From Glycomyces tenuis DSM 44171 (GTDB lineage: Bacteria > Actinomycetota > Actinomycetes > Mycobacteriales > Micromonosporaceae), in NCBI RefSeq assembly GCF_000427885.1, contig NZ_ATYW01000001.1:426699-490698 (forward strand): a stretch of 64,000 nt of DNA, in the 5' to 3' direction. The notes below the pieces were generated by a model that saw only the letters and a program-made list of their open reading frames with translations, did no database searches and was not told where the DNA came from. Each line of letters starts with the position of its first letter. Position 1 is the stretch's first letter. Positions 57,089 to 64,000 of the stretch are shown here, piece after piece. Both the position numbers and the translations under genes were made by a program.

Positions 57089-57604
57089 ATGTCCGATTCC
57101 CCGCCCGACGACGACCGGCCGCTCGACCCGCGGCAGCTGAGCGCCTACTTCGCGCTCTCGGAGGTCGGCAGCCTGCTCCAGCACGAGGTCGAGCGGCACC
57201 TGCGCGCCGAGGGCGGCCTGAGCACCGTGCAGTTCCAGCTCCTGGCGAGCCTCGACGCCTCCGACGGGCGGCTGACCATGACGCAGCTGGCCGACGGCGT
57301 CGTCTACAGCCGCAGCGGCCTGACCTACCAGGTCGGATTGCTGGAGAAGGCCGGGCTCGTGACGCGCGGACCCAGCCCCGACGACGAGCGCTCCACACTG
57401 GTCAGCATCACCGACGAGGGCCGGGCGCTCGTCGAGCGCATCCTGCCCGGCCACATCCGCGTGGTGCGCGGCCGGCTGTTCGAGCCGCTGTCCGACGAGG
57501 ACCTCGACCGCCTGGGCGACATCATGACCCGGGTGCGCGACCACATGCGCGCCAGGCCGCCCCGCTCCGCGGCGCCCCGCAGGCGCCGCGGCCCGGCGGA
57601 TTGA
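57089..57604 (+). CDS. MarR-family regulator
   Basis: A 171-residue regulator with MTMTQLADGVVYSRSGLTYQVGLLEKAGLVTRGPSPDDERSTLVSITDEGRALVERI as its winged helix. It is leaderless by the TAGGAT box six bases upstream. Three TTCGAA-type palindromes between it and the divergent quinone oxidoreductase are its likely binding sites. About 290 bases after it hold no recognised gene. Confidence 0.93.
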   Translation: MSDSPPDDDRPLDPRQLSAYFALSEVGSLLQHEVERHLRAEGGLSTVQFQLLASLDASDGRLTMTQLADGVVYSRSGLTYQVGLLEKAGLVTRGPSPDDERSTLVSITDEGRALVERILPGHIRVVRGRLFEPLSDEDLDRLGDIMTRVRDHMRARPPRSAAPRRRRGPAD

Positions 57605-57893
57605 GGCCCGGGCCCCGACTCAGGCGGTCGCGGCGAGGTACTCGACGCGCGGGATCCGGCGCGGCGCCCGCCGGGCTCCGGCTCCTCGTACTCGCCCGCC
57701 GCCGCGAAGCCTGACCGCGGCAGACCGGGGCCGGCTCCTCGCCGCCGGCCGGCGCGATCGCGCGCGGCCCGCCTTGTCCCCCATGCGAGCTACGCGCAAG
57801 TGCCCACTTCACGGTGACGACTCCGCGCCCCCTGATCCGTAGCGTTCAGACCAGGCCCGGCGCCCCGGCCGCGGCACTGAGGAAGGAGTCTTC

Positions 57894-58727
57894 ATGAGAC
57901 TGGTCTGGCAGCTCCTGGCGGTGGCGGCGGTCGCCCTCGTCGGCGGGCAGGCGACGATGGCGTTCGAGGACCACCAATGGCTGACCCTGGCGATCGGACT
58001 CGCCACGGTCGCGGCCTCGATCCTCGTCTACCGGTGGATCGTCAAGCTGACCGAGCGCCGCGACGTCGTCGAACTCGGCCGCGAGGGCGCCTGGTCCAAG
58101 ACCGGCTGGGGGACGCTCCTGGGCGTCGCGCTGTTCAGCTCCGTCATCGTGAACCTCGCCTTCCTCGGATACTACGAAGTGGACGGCATCGGCACGCCCG
58201 AGGCCATGATCGGCCTGTTCGGCTTCATGGCCGCCGCCGCCGTGACCGAGGAGATCATGTACCGCGGCGTCCTGTTCCGCGTCATCGAGCAGTGGTGGGG
58301 GACCTGGCTCGCGCTGGCCTTCACCAGCCTCCTGTTCGGATTCGCGCACATCATCAACCCCAACGCCAGCCTGTGGGGCGCCGTCGCCATCACCATCGAG
58401 GCCGGCGGCATGCTCGGCGCCGCCTACATCGCCACCCGGAACCTGTGGGTCCCCATCGGCATCCACTTCGGATGGAACTTCGCGGCCTCGGCGATCTTCA
58501 GCACCGAGGTCTCCGGCAACGGCACCCCCCAGGGCCTGCTCGACGCCGCCACCTCCGGCCCGATGCCGGTCTCCGGCGGCGACTTCGGCCCCGAAGGCAG
58601 CCTGTACTCCGTCGTCTTCGGCGTCGTGACGACCATCGTGTTCCTCTGGGTGGCGAAGCGCCGCGGCCACCTGGTGCCCCTCCGGCGCGCCGCCCGCGCC
58701 GAGGCCGTCGCTAGACTGCCCCGGTGA
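57894..58727 (+). CDS. CPBP-family intramembrane metalloprotease
   Basis: A 277-residue membrane protein, MRLVWQLLAVAAVALVGGQATMAFEDHQW. The CPBP/Abi motifs are clear: VTEEIMYRGVLFRVIEQWWGTW (EExxxR), LLFGFAHIINPNA (FxxxH) and GIHFGWNFAASAIF (HxxxN). These are glutamate proteases of CAAX-type or immunity functions. ATG with GGAAGGAGTC. Its stop overlaps the start of the kinase gene, though that gene has its own leaderless promoter. Confidence 0.92.
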   Translation: MRLVWQLLAVAAVALVGGQATMAFEDHQWLTLAIGLATVAASILVYRWIVKLTERRDVVELGREGAWSKTGWGTLLGVALFSSVIVNLAFLGYYEVDGIGTPEAMIGLFGFMAAAAVTEEIMYRGVLFRVIEQWWGTWLALAFTSLLFGFAHIINPNASLWGAVAITIEAGGMLGAAYIATRNLWVPIGIHFGWNFAASAIFSTEVSGNGTPQGLLDAATSGPMPVSGGDFGPEGSLYSVVFGVVTTIVFLWVAKRRGHLVPLRRAARAEAVARLPR

Positions 58728-59878
58728 TGGATCTTCGGCGGATCCCCCAGCTGTGGCGCCGACTCGACGTCACGGTCCGGGACCTCCCCTTCGGACTGCT
58801 CCTCGCCGTCGTCTCGTTCATCCCCGCCTTCCGCGGCTACGAGACGCAGGTCGGCGACCTTCCATCGAGTCCCTTCGGCCCCATGACGGTCGTGGTGGTC
58901 GCCCTCCTGACCCTCCCGCTGGCCGTGCGCCGCCGCCGGCCCGCGGCCAGTCTGGCGCTCGTCTCGCTCGGATTCCTCATCGCGACCCTCGGCACCTACC
59001 ACACGGTCGCCGGGACCGCGATCGCCTTCGCGCTCATCAGCGCGGGCGCCCACCTGGAGCACCACCGCCGCACCGCCGTGGCCGTCCTGACGGCCGTCTA
59101 CATCGCCGTCGTGTTCGCGCTCATCGGCCTCGGGTCCACCGAAGGCGCCAGCGACTTCGCCCTCTTCTACGTCCTGACGGCCGTCGCCTGGGGCATCGGG
59201 GCCTGGCTGCGCCGCACCCGCGCCGCCGAGGCCGAGCGCCGCCGCCTCGTCGCCGAGGCCACCCGCACCGCCGAGCGCACCCGCATCGCCCGCGAACTCC
59301 ACGACGTCGTGACCCACCACGTGACCGCGATGGTCGTGCAGGCCGAGGCGGCGCGGTACCTGACCGCCGCGCCCGAGCGCCTCGACCAGGCCCTGACGGC
59401 CGTCAGCGACACCGGCCGCCGCGCCACCACCGACCTGCGGCACCTGCTCGACCTGCTCAACCCCGACCACGGCCCCGAGGCCAGGACGCCGCCGGTGGGC
59501 AGGCTGCTGACGCTCGTGGAGCAGACGAGGCGGGCCGGGCAGCCGGTGGAGTTCTCCGAGGAGGGCACGCCCGCCGAGTCGACCGGCAGCGCCGACCTCG
59601 TGGCCTACCGGGTCGTCCAGGAGAGCCTGACGAACGCCCTCAAGTACGCCCACGGCAGCCGCACCGAGGTGCGGGTCCGCCACCGGCAGAAGGAGATCAC
59701 CGTGGAGGTCAGCACGGACGAGGTGGCCGCGCAGCCCGCGGTCCGCGGCGGGAGCGGGCGGGGCCTGGCGGGCCTGCGCGACCGCGTCGACGTCCTCGGC
59801 GGCGAGTTCAGCGCCGACCGGCGGACGGACGGCGGCTTCCTCGTGCGGGCGCGCATCCCCGCCGGGAGCGCCTCGTGA
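58724..59878 (+). CDS. NarL-type sensor histidine kinase
   Basis: A 384-residue membrane kinase. Helical membrane part (about 15-165) with five hydrophobic segments, then HisKA_3: [35 protein letters not shown] with His193 as phosphorylation site, then HATPase with [15 protein letters not shown] (N-box) and [18 protein letters not shown] (G-box). It signals to the next gene, which starts within its stop (GTGA). TAGACT six bases before the GTG points to a leaderless start. Confidence 0.95.
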   Translation: [384 protein letters not shown]

Positions 59879-60534
59879 CCGACCCGATCCGAGTCCTCGT
59901 CTGCGACGACCAGATGCTGATCCGCACCGGCCTGGTGACGATCATCGACGCCCAGCCGGACCTCGAGGTGGCGGGCGAGTGCGGGGACGGGAAGGCCGCG
60001 GTCGAGCTCGCCGAGCGGCTGCGCCCGGACGTCGTCGTGATGGACGTGCGCATGCCGGTGCTCGACGGCATCGAGGCCACCCGCCGCCTCGCCGGGTCCT
60101 CGGTGCCGAACCCCGCCAAGGTGCTCGTGGTGACGACGTTCAATCTGGACGAGTACGTCTACGAGGCGCTGCGCGCCGGGGCGAGCGGCTTCCTGCTCAA
60201 GGACGCGCCTCCCTCCCAACTGCTGCACGGGATCCGCACCGTCGCCATGGGAGCGGCGCTCCTGGACCCCGAGGTGACGCGCCAGCTCGTCGGCAAGTTC
60301 GCCGCCCGCATCCGGCCCGCCGAGGAGACGTCGCCGGAGACGCCGCTGACCCCGCGCGAGATGGAGGTCCTGCGCCTCATCGCCGACGGCCTCTCCAACG
60401 GCGAGATCGCCGCGGCCCTGGTGATCAGCCAGGAGACCGTGAAGACCTTCGTCTCGCGCATCCTCGCCAAGCTCGGCCTGCGCGACCGCGTCCAGGCGGT
60501 CGTCTACGCCTACCGCCGGGGCCTGGTGAACTGA
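59875..60534 (+). CDS. LuxR/NarL-family response regulator
   Basis: A 219-residue regulator. Receiver domain: IRVLVCDDQMLIRTGLVTIIDAQPDLEVAGECGDG with the acceptor Asp57 in VVVMDVRMPVLDG; LuxR HTH at the C-terminus: TPLTPREMEVLRLIADGLSNGEIAAALVISQETVKTFVSRILAKLGLRDRVQAVVYAYRRG. GTG start overlapping the kinase stop. Together they form a two-component system, target unknown. Confidence 0.95.
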   Translation: MTDPIRVLVCDDQMLIRTGLVTIIDAQPDLEVAGECGDGKAAVELAERLRPDVVVMDVRMPVLDGIEATRRLAGSSVPNPAKVLVVTTFNLDEYVYEALRAGASGFLLKDAPPSQLLHGIRTVAMGAALLDPEVTRQLVGKFAARIRPAEETSPETPLTPREMEVLRLIADGLSNGEIAAALVISQETVKTFVSRILAKLGLRDRVQAVVYAYRRGLVN

Positions 60535-60536
60535 GC

Positions 60537-61457
60537 TCAGGCCCCGCGGCTCACGGCGACCTCGCGCTCCAGACGGGACAGCTTCTCGGGGTTGCGCACG
60601 ACGTAGAGTCCGGCGACGAGGCCCTCGGCGACGCGCACCGCCATGACGGAGTCGACCTCGGTCTCGCCCTCGCGCCGGACGAGCAGCGCCAGGCGGCCGT
60701 TGACCTGGGCCGGTCGCAGACGCGCGTCGGTGACGCCGCGCAGCACGGCCGCGACGGCCTCGGCCCCCGTGATCGGCGCCAGCGCGGCCCGCACGAGACC
60801 GCCGCCGTCGGTCAGGAGGACCACGTCCGGCGAGAGGACGTCGAGCAGCCCTTGGAGATCGCCGGTCTCGACCGCCCGCTGGAAGGCGTCGAGCGCCCGT
60901 TCGGCCTCGGCGGCGGAGACGGTGGCGTGCGGTCGCCGTGCGGCGACGCGGGTCCGGGCCCGGTGGGCGATCTGGCGGACGGCGGCGGGGGTCTTGTCGA
61001 CGGCGCGGGCGATGTCGTCGTAGCCGAGGTCGAAGACCTCTCTGAGGACGAAGACCGCCCGTTCGGTGGGGGCGAGGGTCTCGAGGACGAGGAGCATCGC
61101 CATGGAGACGCTGTCGGCGAGCTCGACGTCCTCGGCCACGTCGGGCGCGGTCAGCAGCGGCTCGGGCAGCCACGGGCCCACGTACGACTCTCTGCGGCGG
61201 CTGAGCGAGCGCAGCCGCATGAGCGCCTGCCTCGCGGTGATCCGCACCAGGTACGCGCGCCGGTTGCCGACGCCGCCGAGGTCGACTCCCGCCCACTTCA
61301 GCCAGGTCTCCTGAAGGACGTCCTCGGCGTCGGCGGCCGAGCCGAGGATCTCGTAGGCCACGGTGAACAGCAGGTTCCGGTGGGTCAGGAACACCTCGGT
61401 GGCGGGGTCCGGGCGGTCCGCGCGATCGTCGGGCGCCGCGGGCGGTGTGCCGTCCAT
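60537..61457 (-). CDS. ECF41-family RNA polymerase sigma factor with SnoaL-like domain
   Basis: A 306-residue sigma factor. Regions 2 and 4 are FLTHRNLLFTVAYEILGSAADAEDVLQETWLKWAG and LAPTERAVFVLREVFDLGYDDIARAVDKTPAAVRQIAHRARTRV. The C-terminal SnoaL-like domain (about 190-306; DAFQRAVETGDLQGLLDVLSPDVVLLTDGGG) is the ECF41 regulatory extension. ATG with AGGAGGAACCACCC. A matching promoter precedes both this gene and the divergent AhpD-like gene, fitting self-activation. Confidence 0.93.
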   Translation of the reverse strand: MDGTPPAAPDDRADRPDPATEVFLTHRNLLFTVAYEILGSAADAEDVLQETWLKWAGVDLGGVGNRRAYLVRITARQALMRLRSLSRRRESYVGPWLPEPLLTAPDVAEDVELADSVSMAMLLVLETLAPTERAVFVLREVFDLGYDDIARAVDKTPAAVRQIAHRARTRVAARRPHATVSAAEAERALDAFQRAVETGDLQGLLDVLSPDVVLLTDGGGLVRAALAPITGAEAVAAVLRGVTDARLRPAQVNGRLALLVRREGETEVDSVMAVRVAEGLVAGLYVVRNPEKLSRLEREVAVSRGA

Positions 61458-61495
61458 GGGTGGTTCCTCCTGTCGCTCGACGGTATCGCCCATCA

Positions 61496-61522
61496 GATGC
61501 CGGCCGCCGTGGGTCCGTGACA
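61496..61522 (-). promoter_or_regulatory. ECF41-type promoter of the sigma gene
   Basis: On the minus strand, TGTCACG (61522-61516), exactly 16 bases, CATC (61499-61496). Same layout as the divergent promoter at 61557-61583. Confidence 0.75.
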
Positions 61523-61556
61523 CCGGGGCGCCGTGCCGTTCGTCACGGGGCAGCGG

Positions 61557-61583
61557 TGTCACGAAGCCGGGCCCACCGGCATC
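61557..61583 (+). promoter_or_regulatory. ECF41-type promoter of the AhpD-like gene
   Basis: TGTCACG (61557-61563), exactly 16 bases, CATC (61580-61583). ECF41 promoters described earlier have TGTCACA and CGTC; this pair differs from that by few bases. Confidence 0.75.
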
Positions 61584-61650
61584 CCATGTCCGTCAAGACG
61601 TCGCGCGGACGGTCCGCGCGGCCCGCAACGCCGCAAGTGAGGACGAGACC

Positions 61651-62136
61651 ATGGAACAGCGTTTGGACATGTTCGGCAACGCGCTCGGCGCGAGGATCAG
61701 CAAGCGGTTCGCCGCCGTCAGCGCGGCGGTCCTGGAGGCGTCGCTGCCGAAGACCCTGGTGGAACTGGTGCTGCTGCGCGTCAGCCAGATCAACGGCTGC
61801 GGTTTCTGCGCCGACGCCCACACCAAGGAGGCCGCGGCCGCCGGTGAGAGCGCGGTCCGGATCAACCTGGTCGCCACCTGGCGCCATGCCTCGGTGTTCA
61901 CCGAGGCCGAGCGGGCCGCCCTGGCGCTCGCCGAGGAGGGCACCCGGATCGCCGACGCGGCCGGCGGCGTGTCCGACCGGACCTGGGCGCTGGTGCGCGA
62001 GCACTACGACGAGGACCAGACCGTCGCGCTGGTCTACCTGGTCGCCATGATCAACGCGGCCAACCGGCTCGGCGTGATCTGCAACCAGGTCGGCGGCTCC
62101 TACGAGCTGGGGGCCCTCGCCGCGGCGTCGAGCTGA
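61651..62136 (+). CDS. Carboxymuconolactone decarboxylase/AhpD-like protein
   Basis: A 161-residue alkylhydroperoxidase-like protein. RVSQINGCGFCADAHTKEAAAAGE contains the CxxC redox pair Cys50/Cys53 and His57, matching the AhpD active site. ECF41 sigma factors are typically paired with a gene of this family, COE-type, as here. ATG with GTGAGGACG. Its end overlaps the convergent MATE gene by 37 bases. Confidence 0.93.
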   Translation: MEQRLDMFGNALGARISKRFAAVSAAVLEASLPKTLVELVLLRVSQINGCGFCADAHTKEAAAAGESAVRINLVATWRHASVFTEAERAALALAEEGTRIADAAGGVSDRTWALVREHYDEDQTVALVYLVAMINAANRLGVICNQVGGSYELGALAAASS

Positions 62137-63482
62137 CCGCGCGCCGCCCTCCGTCGCCCGTCATGCCGTCGCCACTTGAGGGCGGCGAGGGCGACGGCCG
62201 CCGAGAGGATCTCGCCGACGGCCAGGCCGATCCACACGCCGGTGACGCCCGCGGCGCCGAAGGCGAGGACGGCGGGGATCTTGACGGCCACGAGCGTGCC
62301 GATCGAGATCACATAGGACGGCATGGGCCTGCCGAGCGCCTGGAAGTACGCCGACACCAGCGGCGGCAGGCCCGCCACGGCGAAGGAGGCGGCGATCAGC
62401 CGCAGCGCCGTCTCGGCCTCCGGCGAGGGCGCGCCGAGCAGGGCCGTGGTCACCGGCCCGGCGAACAGCGCCGCGGCCGCGGCGGCGACCGCGCCGTAGA
62501 CCAGCGTCGCGCGCAGCGCCAGGCTCCTGGCGCGCAGCACCCGCTCGCCGCGCCCGGCCCCGGCGTTGTAGCCGACGATCGGCTGCATGCCCATGCCGAT
62601 GCCCAGCTGCGGCATGGTCGCGAAGGTCTGGACGCGGGCGCACACCGCGTAGGCGGTGACCGCCGCGGCCGCGCCGAGCCCGGCGAGCATGCCGTTCACG
62701 ACGGCCGTCAGCAGCGTCGCGCCGAGACCGGCCATCATGGACGGCGAGCCGACGGCGAGGAGCGCGCGGATCGTCGGCCAGCGCGGTCGCAAGTGGACCA
62801 GTCGCACCCGGTAGGGCCGCTCCCGCTGGACGAAGAAGAACCACATGCTCATCGCGGTCGAGACCGCCTGCCCGCCGATCGTGCCGAGCGCCGCGCCCCG
62901 CACGCCCATGTCGAAGCCGAAGACCAGCAGCGCCTCGAGCGCGATCTGGACGAGGATGGGCACCACCCAGGTCATGGTCGCGAAGCGCATCCGGCCCTCG
63001 GCGCGGATCAGGCTGGAGAAGCCGGTGCCCACGAGCGTCCCGGCCAGGATGACCACCGCGTAGTCGCGGGCGTAGGGGCGCATCTCGCCGTGCGCTCCGA
63101 GGAGGTCCAGCAGCGGTTCGAGGGCTGCCAGGCCCGCGACGGCGACGGCGACCGCCCCGGCCCAGAACACGATGAACGCGCTGCCCGCCGCCCGCGCGGC
63201 CCCTTCGGCGTCCCCCGCGCCGAGCCGCCGCGACACCAGGGAGGCGCCGCCGGAGCCGACCGTCGTCGACAGCGCCCCGAGCGCGAGCACGACCGGCGCG
63301 ACGAGGTTGACCGCGCCCATCGCGGCGGGGCCGACGCCGTGGGCGACGAACCAGGCGTTGGTGAGCGCGTAGATCCCGTAGACGCCCACCGACATCGTCG
63401 ACTGGGACGCGTTGTGCCACAGCAGCCGCCCGACCGGGCGCTCGCCGAGCGCTTCGATGCCGTCGACCGCGGTCCGCGCCAT
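62100..63482 (-). CDS. MATE-family multidrug efflux transporter
   Basis: A 460-residue membrane protein with about 12 helices: RPVGRLLWHNASQSTMSVGVYGIYALTNAWFVAHGVGPAAMGAVNLV is the usual MATE opening and the second half repeats the first at LGIGMGMQPIVGYNAGAGRGERVLRARSLALR. It exports cationic drugs in exchange for Na+ or H+. ATG at 63482; the frame is open upstream without a better start. The C-terminus overlaps the AhpD-like gene by 37 bases. Confidence 0.92.
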   Translation of the reverse strand: MARTAVDGIEALGERPVGRLLWHNASQSTMSVGVYGIYALTNAWFVAHGVGPAAMGAVNLVAPVVLALGALSTTVGSGGASLVSRRLGAGDAEGAARAAGSAFIVFWAGAVAVAVAGLAALEPLLDLLGAHGEMRPYARDYAVVILAGTLVGTGFSSLIRAEGRMRFATMTWVVPILVQIALEALLVFGFDMGVRGAALGTIGGQAVSTAMSMWFFFVQRERPYRVRLVHLRPRWPTIRALLAVGSPSMMAGLGATLLTAVVNGMLAGLGAAAAVTAYAVCARVQTFATMPQLGIGMGMQPIVGYNAGAGRGERVLRARSLALRATLVYGAVAAAAAALFAGPVTTALLGAPSPEAETALRLIAASFAVAGLPPLVSAYFQALGRPMPSYVISIGTLVAVKIPAVLAFGAAGVTGVWIGLAVGEILSAAVALAALKWRRHDGRRRAARGQLDAAARAPSS

Positions 63483-63639
63483 GGCCGCTACCGGGCCGTG
63501 AGCGCGGTCGGCTCGGCGCTTCGCCGGTGATCGGTGACGTTCTCCATCAATGAACCTCGGTCGGGGGGCGGGGCGGACGCCGTCGCGGATGTCCGATTCG
63601 TTCAAGACTAAAGCGCTTCTCGGGCCATAGCCTCGGCTC

Positions 63640-64000
63640 ATGGCACGCATCACCGACACCATGATCGAACGGTCCGCCGAGTTCATCTGGCTGACCGGCG
63701 GCGTCCTCGACCAGCGCCGGATGGCGCTGTTCTCGGGGAGCGGGAGCCGCGAGGCGGCGCTGGCCGCCCTCGCCGCCCACCGCACGGACGACGGCGGCTA
63801 CGCCTTCGCGCTCGAACCCGACGTCAAGGGCCCTGAGCCGCAGCCGATCGCGGCCATGACCGCCCTGGCGCTCCTCGACGAGATCGGCGCGCTCGACCAG
63901 GGGACGGCCGCGCCGATCTGCGACTGGCTCGCGCGCGTCACCGCCGCCGACGGCGGCGTCCCCGACCTGCTCCCCACGATCGACGCCTACCCCCGGCCGC
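63640..64000 (+). CDS. Prenyltransferase/squalene-oxidase-repeat-like protein, cut by window edge
   Basis: The first 120 residues of a longer protein: MARITDTMIERSAEFIWLTGGVLDQRRMALFSGSGSREAALAALAAHRTDDGGYAFALEPDVKGPEPQPIAAMTALALLDEIGALDQ. The DDGGYAFALEPDVKGPxPQP(I)A pattern is typical of actinobacterial proteins with an alpha-alpha barrel of the prenyltransferase/squalene oxidase type. TAGCCT ends six bases before the ATG. Function unknown. Confidence 0.7.
   Translation, partial: MARITDTMIERSAEFIWLTGGVLDQRRMALFSGSGSREAALAALAAHRTDDGGYAFALEPDVKGPEPQPIAAMTALALLDEIGALDQGTAAPICDWLARVTAADGGVPDLLPTIDAYPRP

Noticed and set aside
1-64000. CRISPR array or cas genes
   Set aside because: No regularly spaced repeats and no Cas-like proteins were seen.

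Overview
This 64 kb window is very GC-rich chromosome from an actinobacterium. Support comes from codon use, GTG/TTG starts, AfsR/SARP-type and ECF41-type regulators, type VII-style secreted proteins, a RepSA-type replication gene and many leaderless genes. The repertoire would fit a Glycomyces-like or related filamentous genus, but the genus cannot be fixed by eye.

Left part (1-14.0 kb): an MMPL transporter cut by the window edge, a dihydrofolate-reductase-like protein, a cyclopropane-fatty-acyl-phospholipid synthase, MsrA, a VOC protein, a small DxDGDG repeat protein, cystathionine gamma-synthase (metB), an amidase-like protein that seems to lack the catalytic lysine, two divergent secreted or membrane proteins, a GrpB-family protein and an enol-lactonase-like hydrolase.

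Mobile element (14,076-20,704): a 6.6 kb integrative element sits in tRNA-Ala(GGC), bounded by a 45-bp perfect direct repeat made from the tRNA 3' half. It carries tyrosine integrase, excisionase, a RepSA-like initiator, three small overlapping genes, a divergent GntR repressor with two matching operators, and an XRE-TPR protein. It looks like a minimal actinomycete integrative element (AICE-like) with no FtsK/Tra translocase. Two large imperfect hairpins lie at its right end.

Decay zone (20.7-28.7 kb): intact MarR/GbsR plus glycosyltransferase, ArsR plus ArsO-like oxidoreductase, and a methyltransferase, mixed with wreckage: a frameshifted FMN reductase, an aminoglycoside-phosphotransferase-like fragment, an IS3 remnant, a sugar-binding lipoprotein that looks internally deleted, and a scar joining thioredoxin-reductase and MFS fragments.

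Middle (28.7-43 kb): two sets of type VII/WXG-like genes (28.7-30.5 and 36.0-37.8 kb), a large AfsR-type regulator, an FAD monooxygenase/TetR pair under a palindromic operator, an FMN reductase-GNAT fusion opposite a MarR gene, an XRE regulator opposite one short-chain dehydrogenase, and a MerR regulator opposite another with a classic 20-bp-spacer MerR promoter.

Right part (43-64 kb): a secreted GH6 glycosidase with an altered catalytic motif, membrane proteins, VOC and PCD-VOC proteins, a CNNM/CorC transporter, a sulfotransferase, a Vat/CatB-type acetyltransferase, a LacI-ThuA-Gfo/Idh/MocA sugar cluster, a luciferase-like oxidoreductase, a MarR-quinone oxidoreductase pair with three palindromic operators, a CPBP protease plus NarL-type two-component system, an ECF41 sigma factor facing an AhpD-like gene with two matching promoters, a MATE exporter, and the start of a cut-off terminal gene.

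A recurring theme is a TANNNT box 6-7 nt before the start codon: sixteen genes look leaderless, most of them regulators, small enzymes or first genes.
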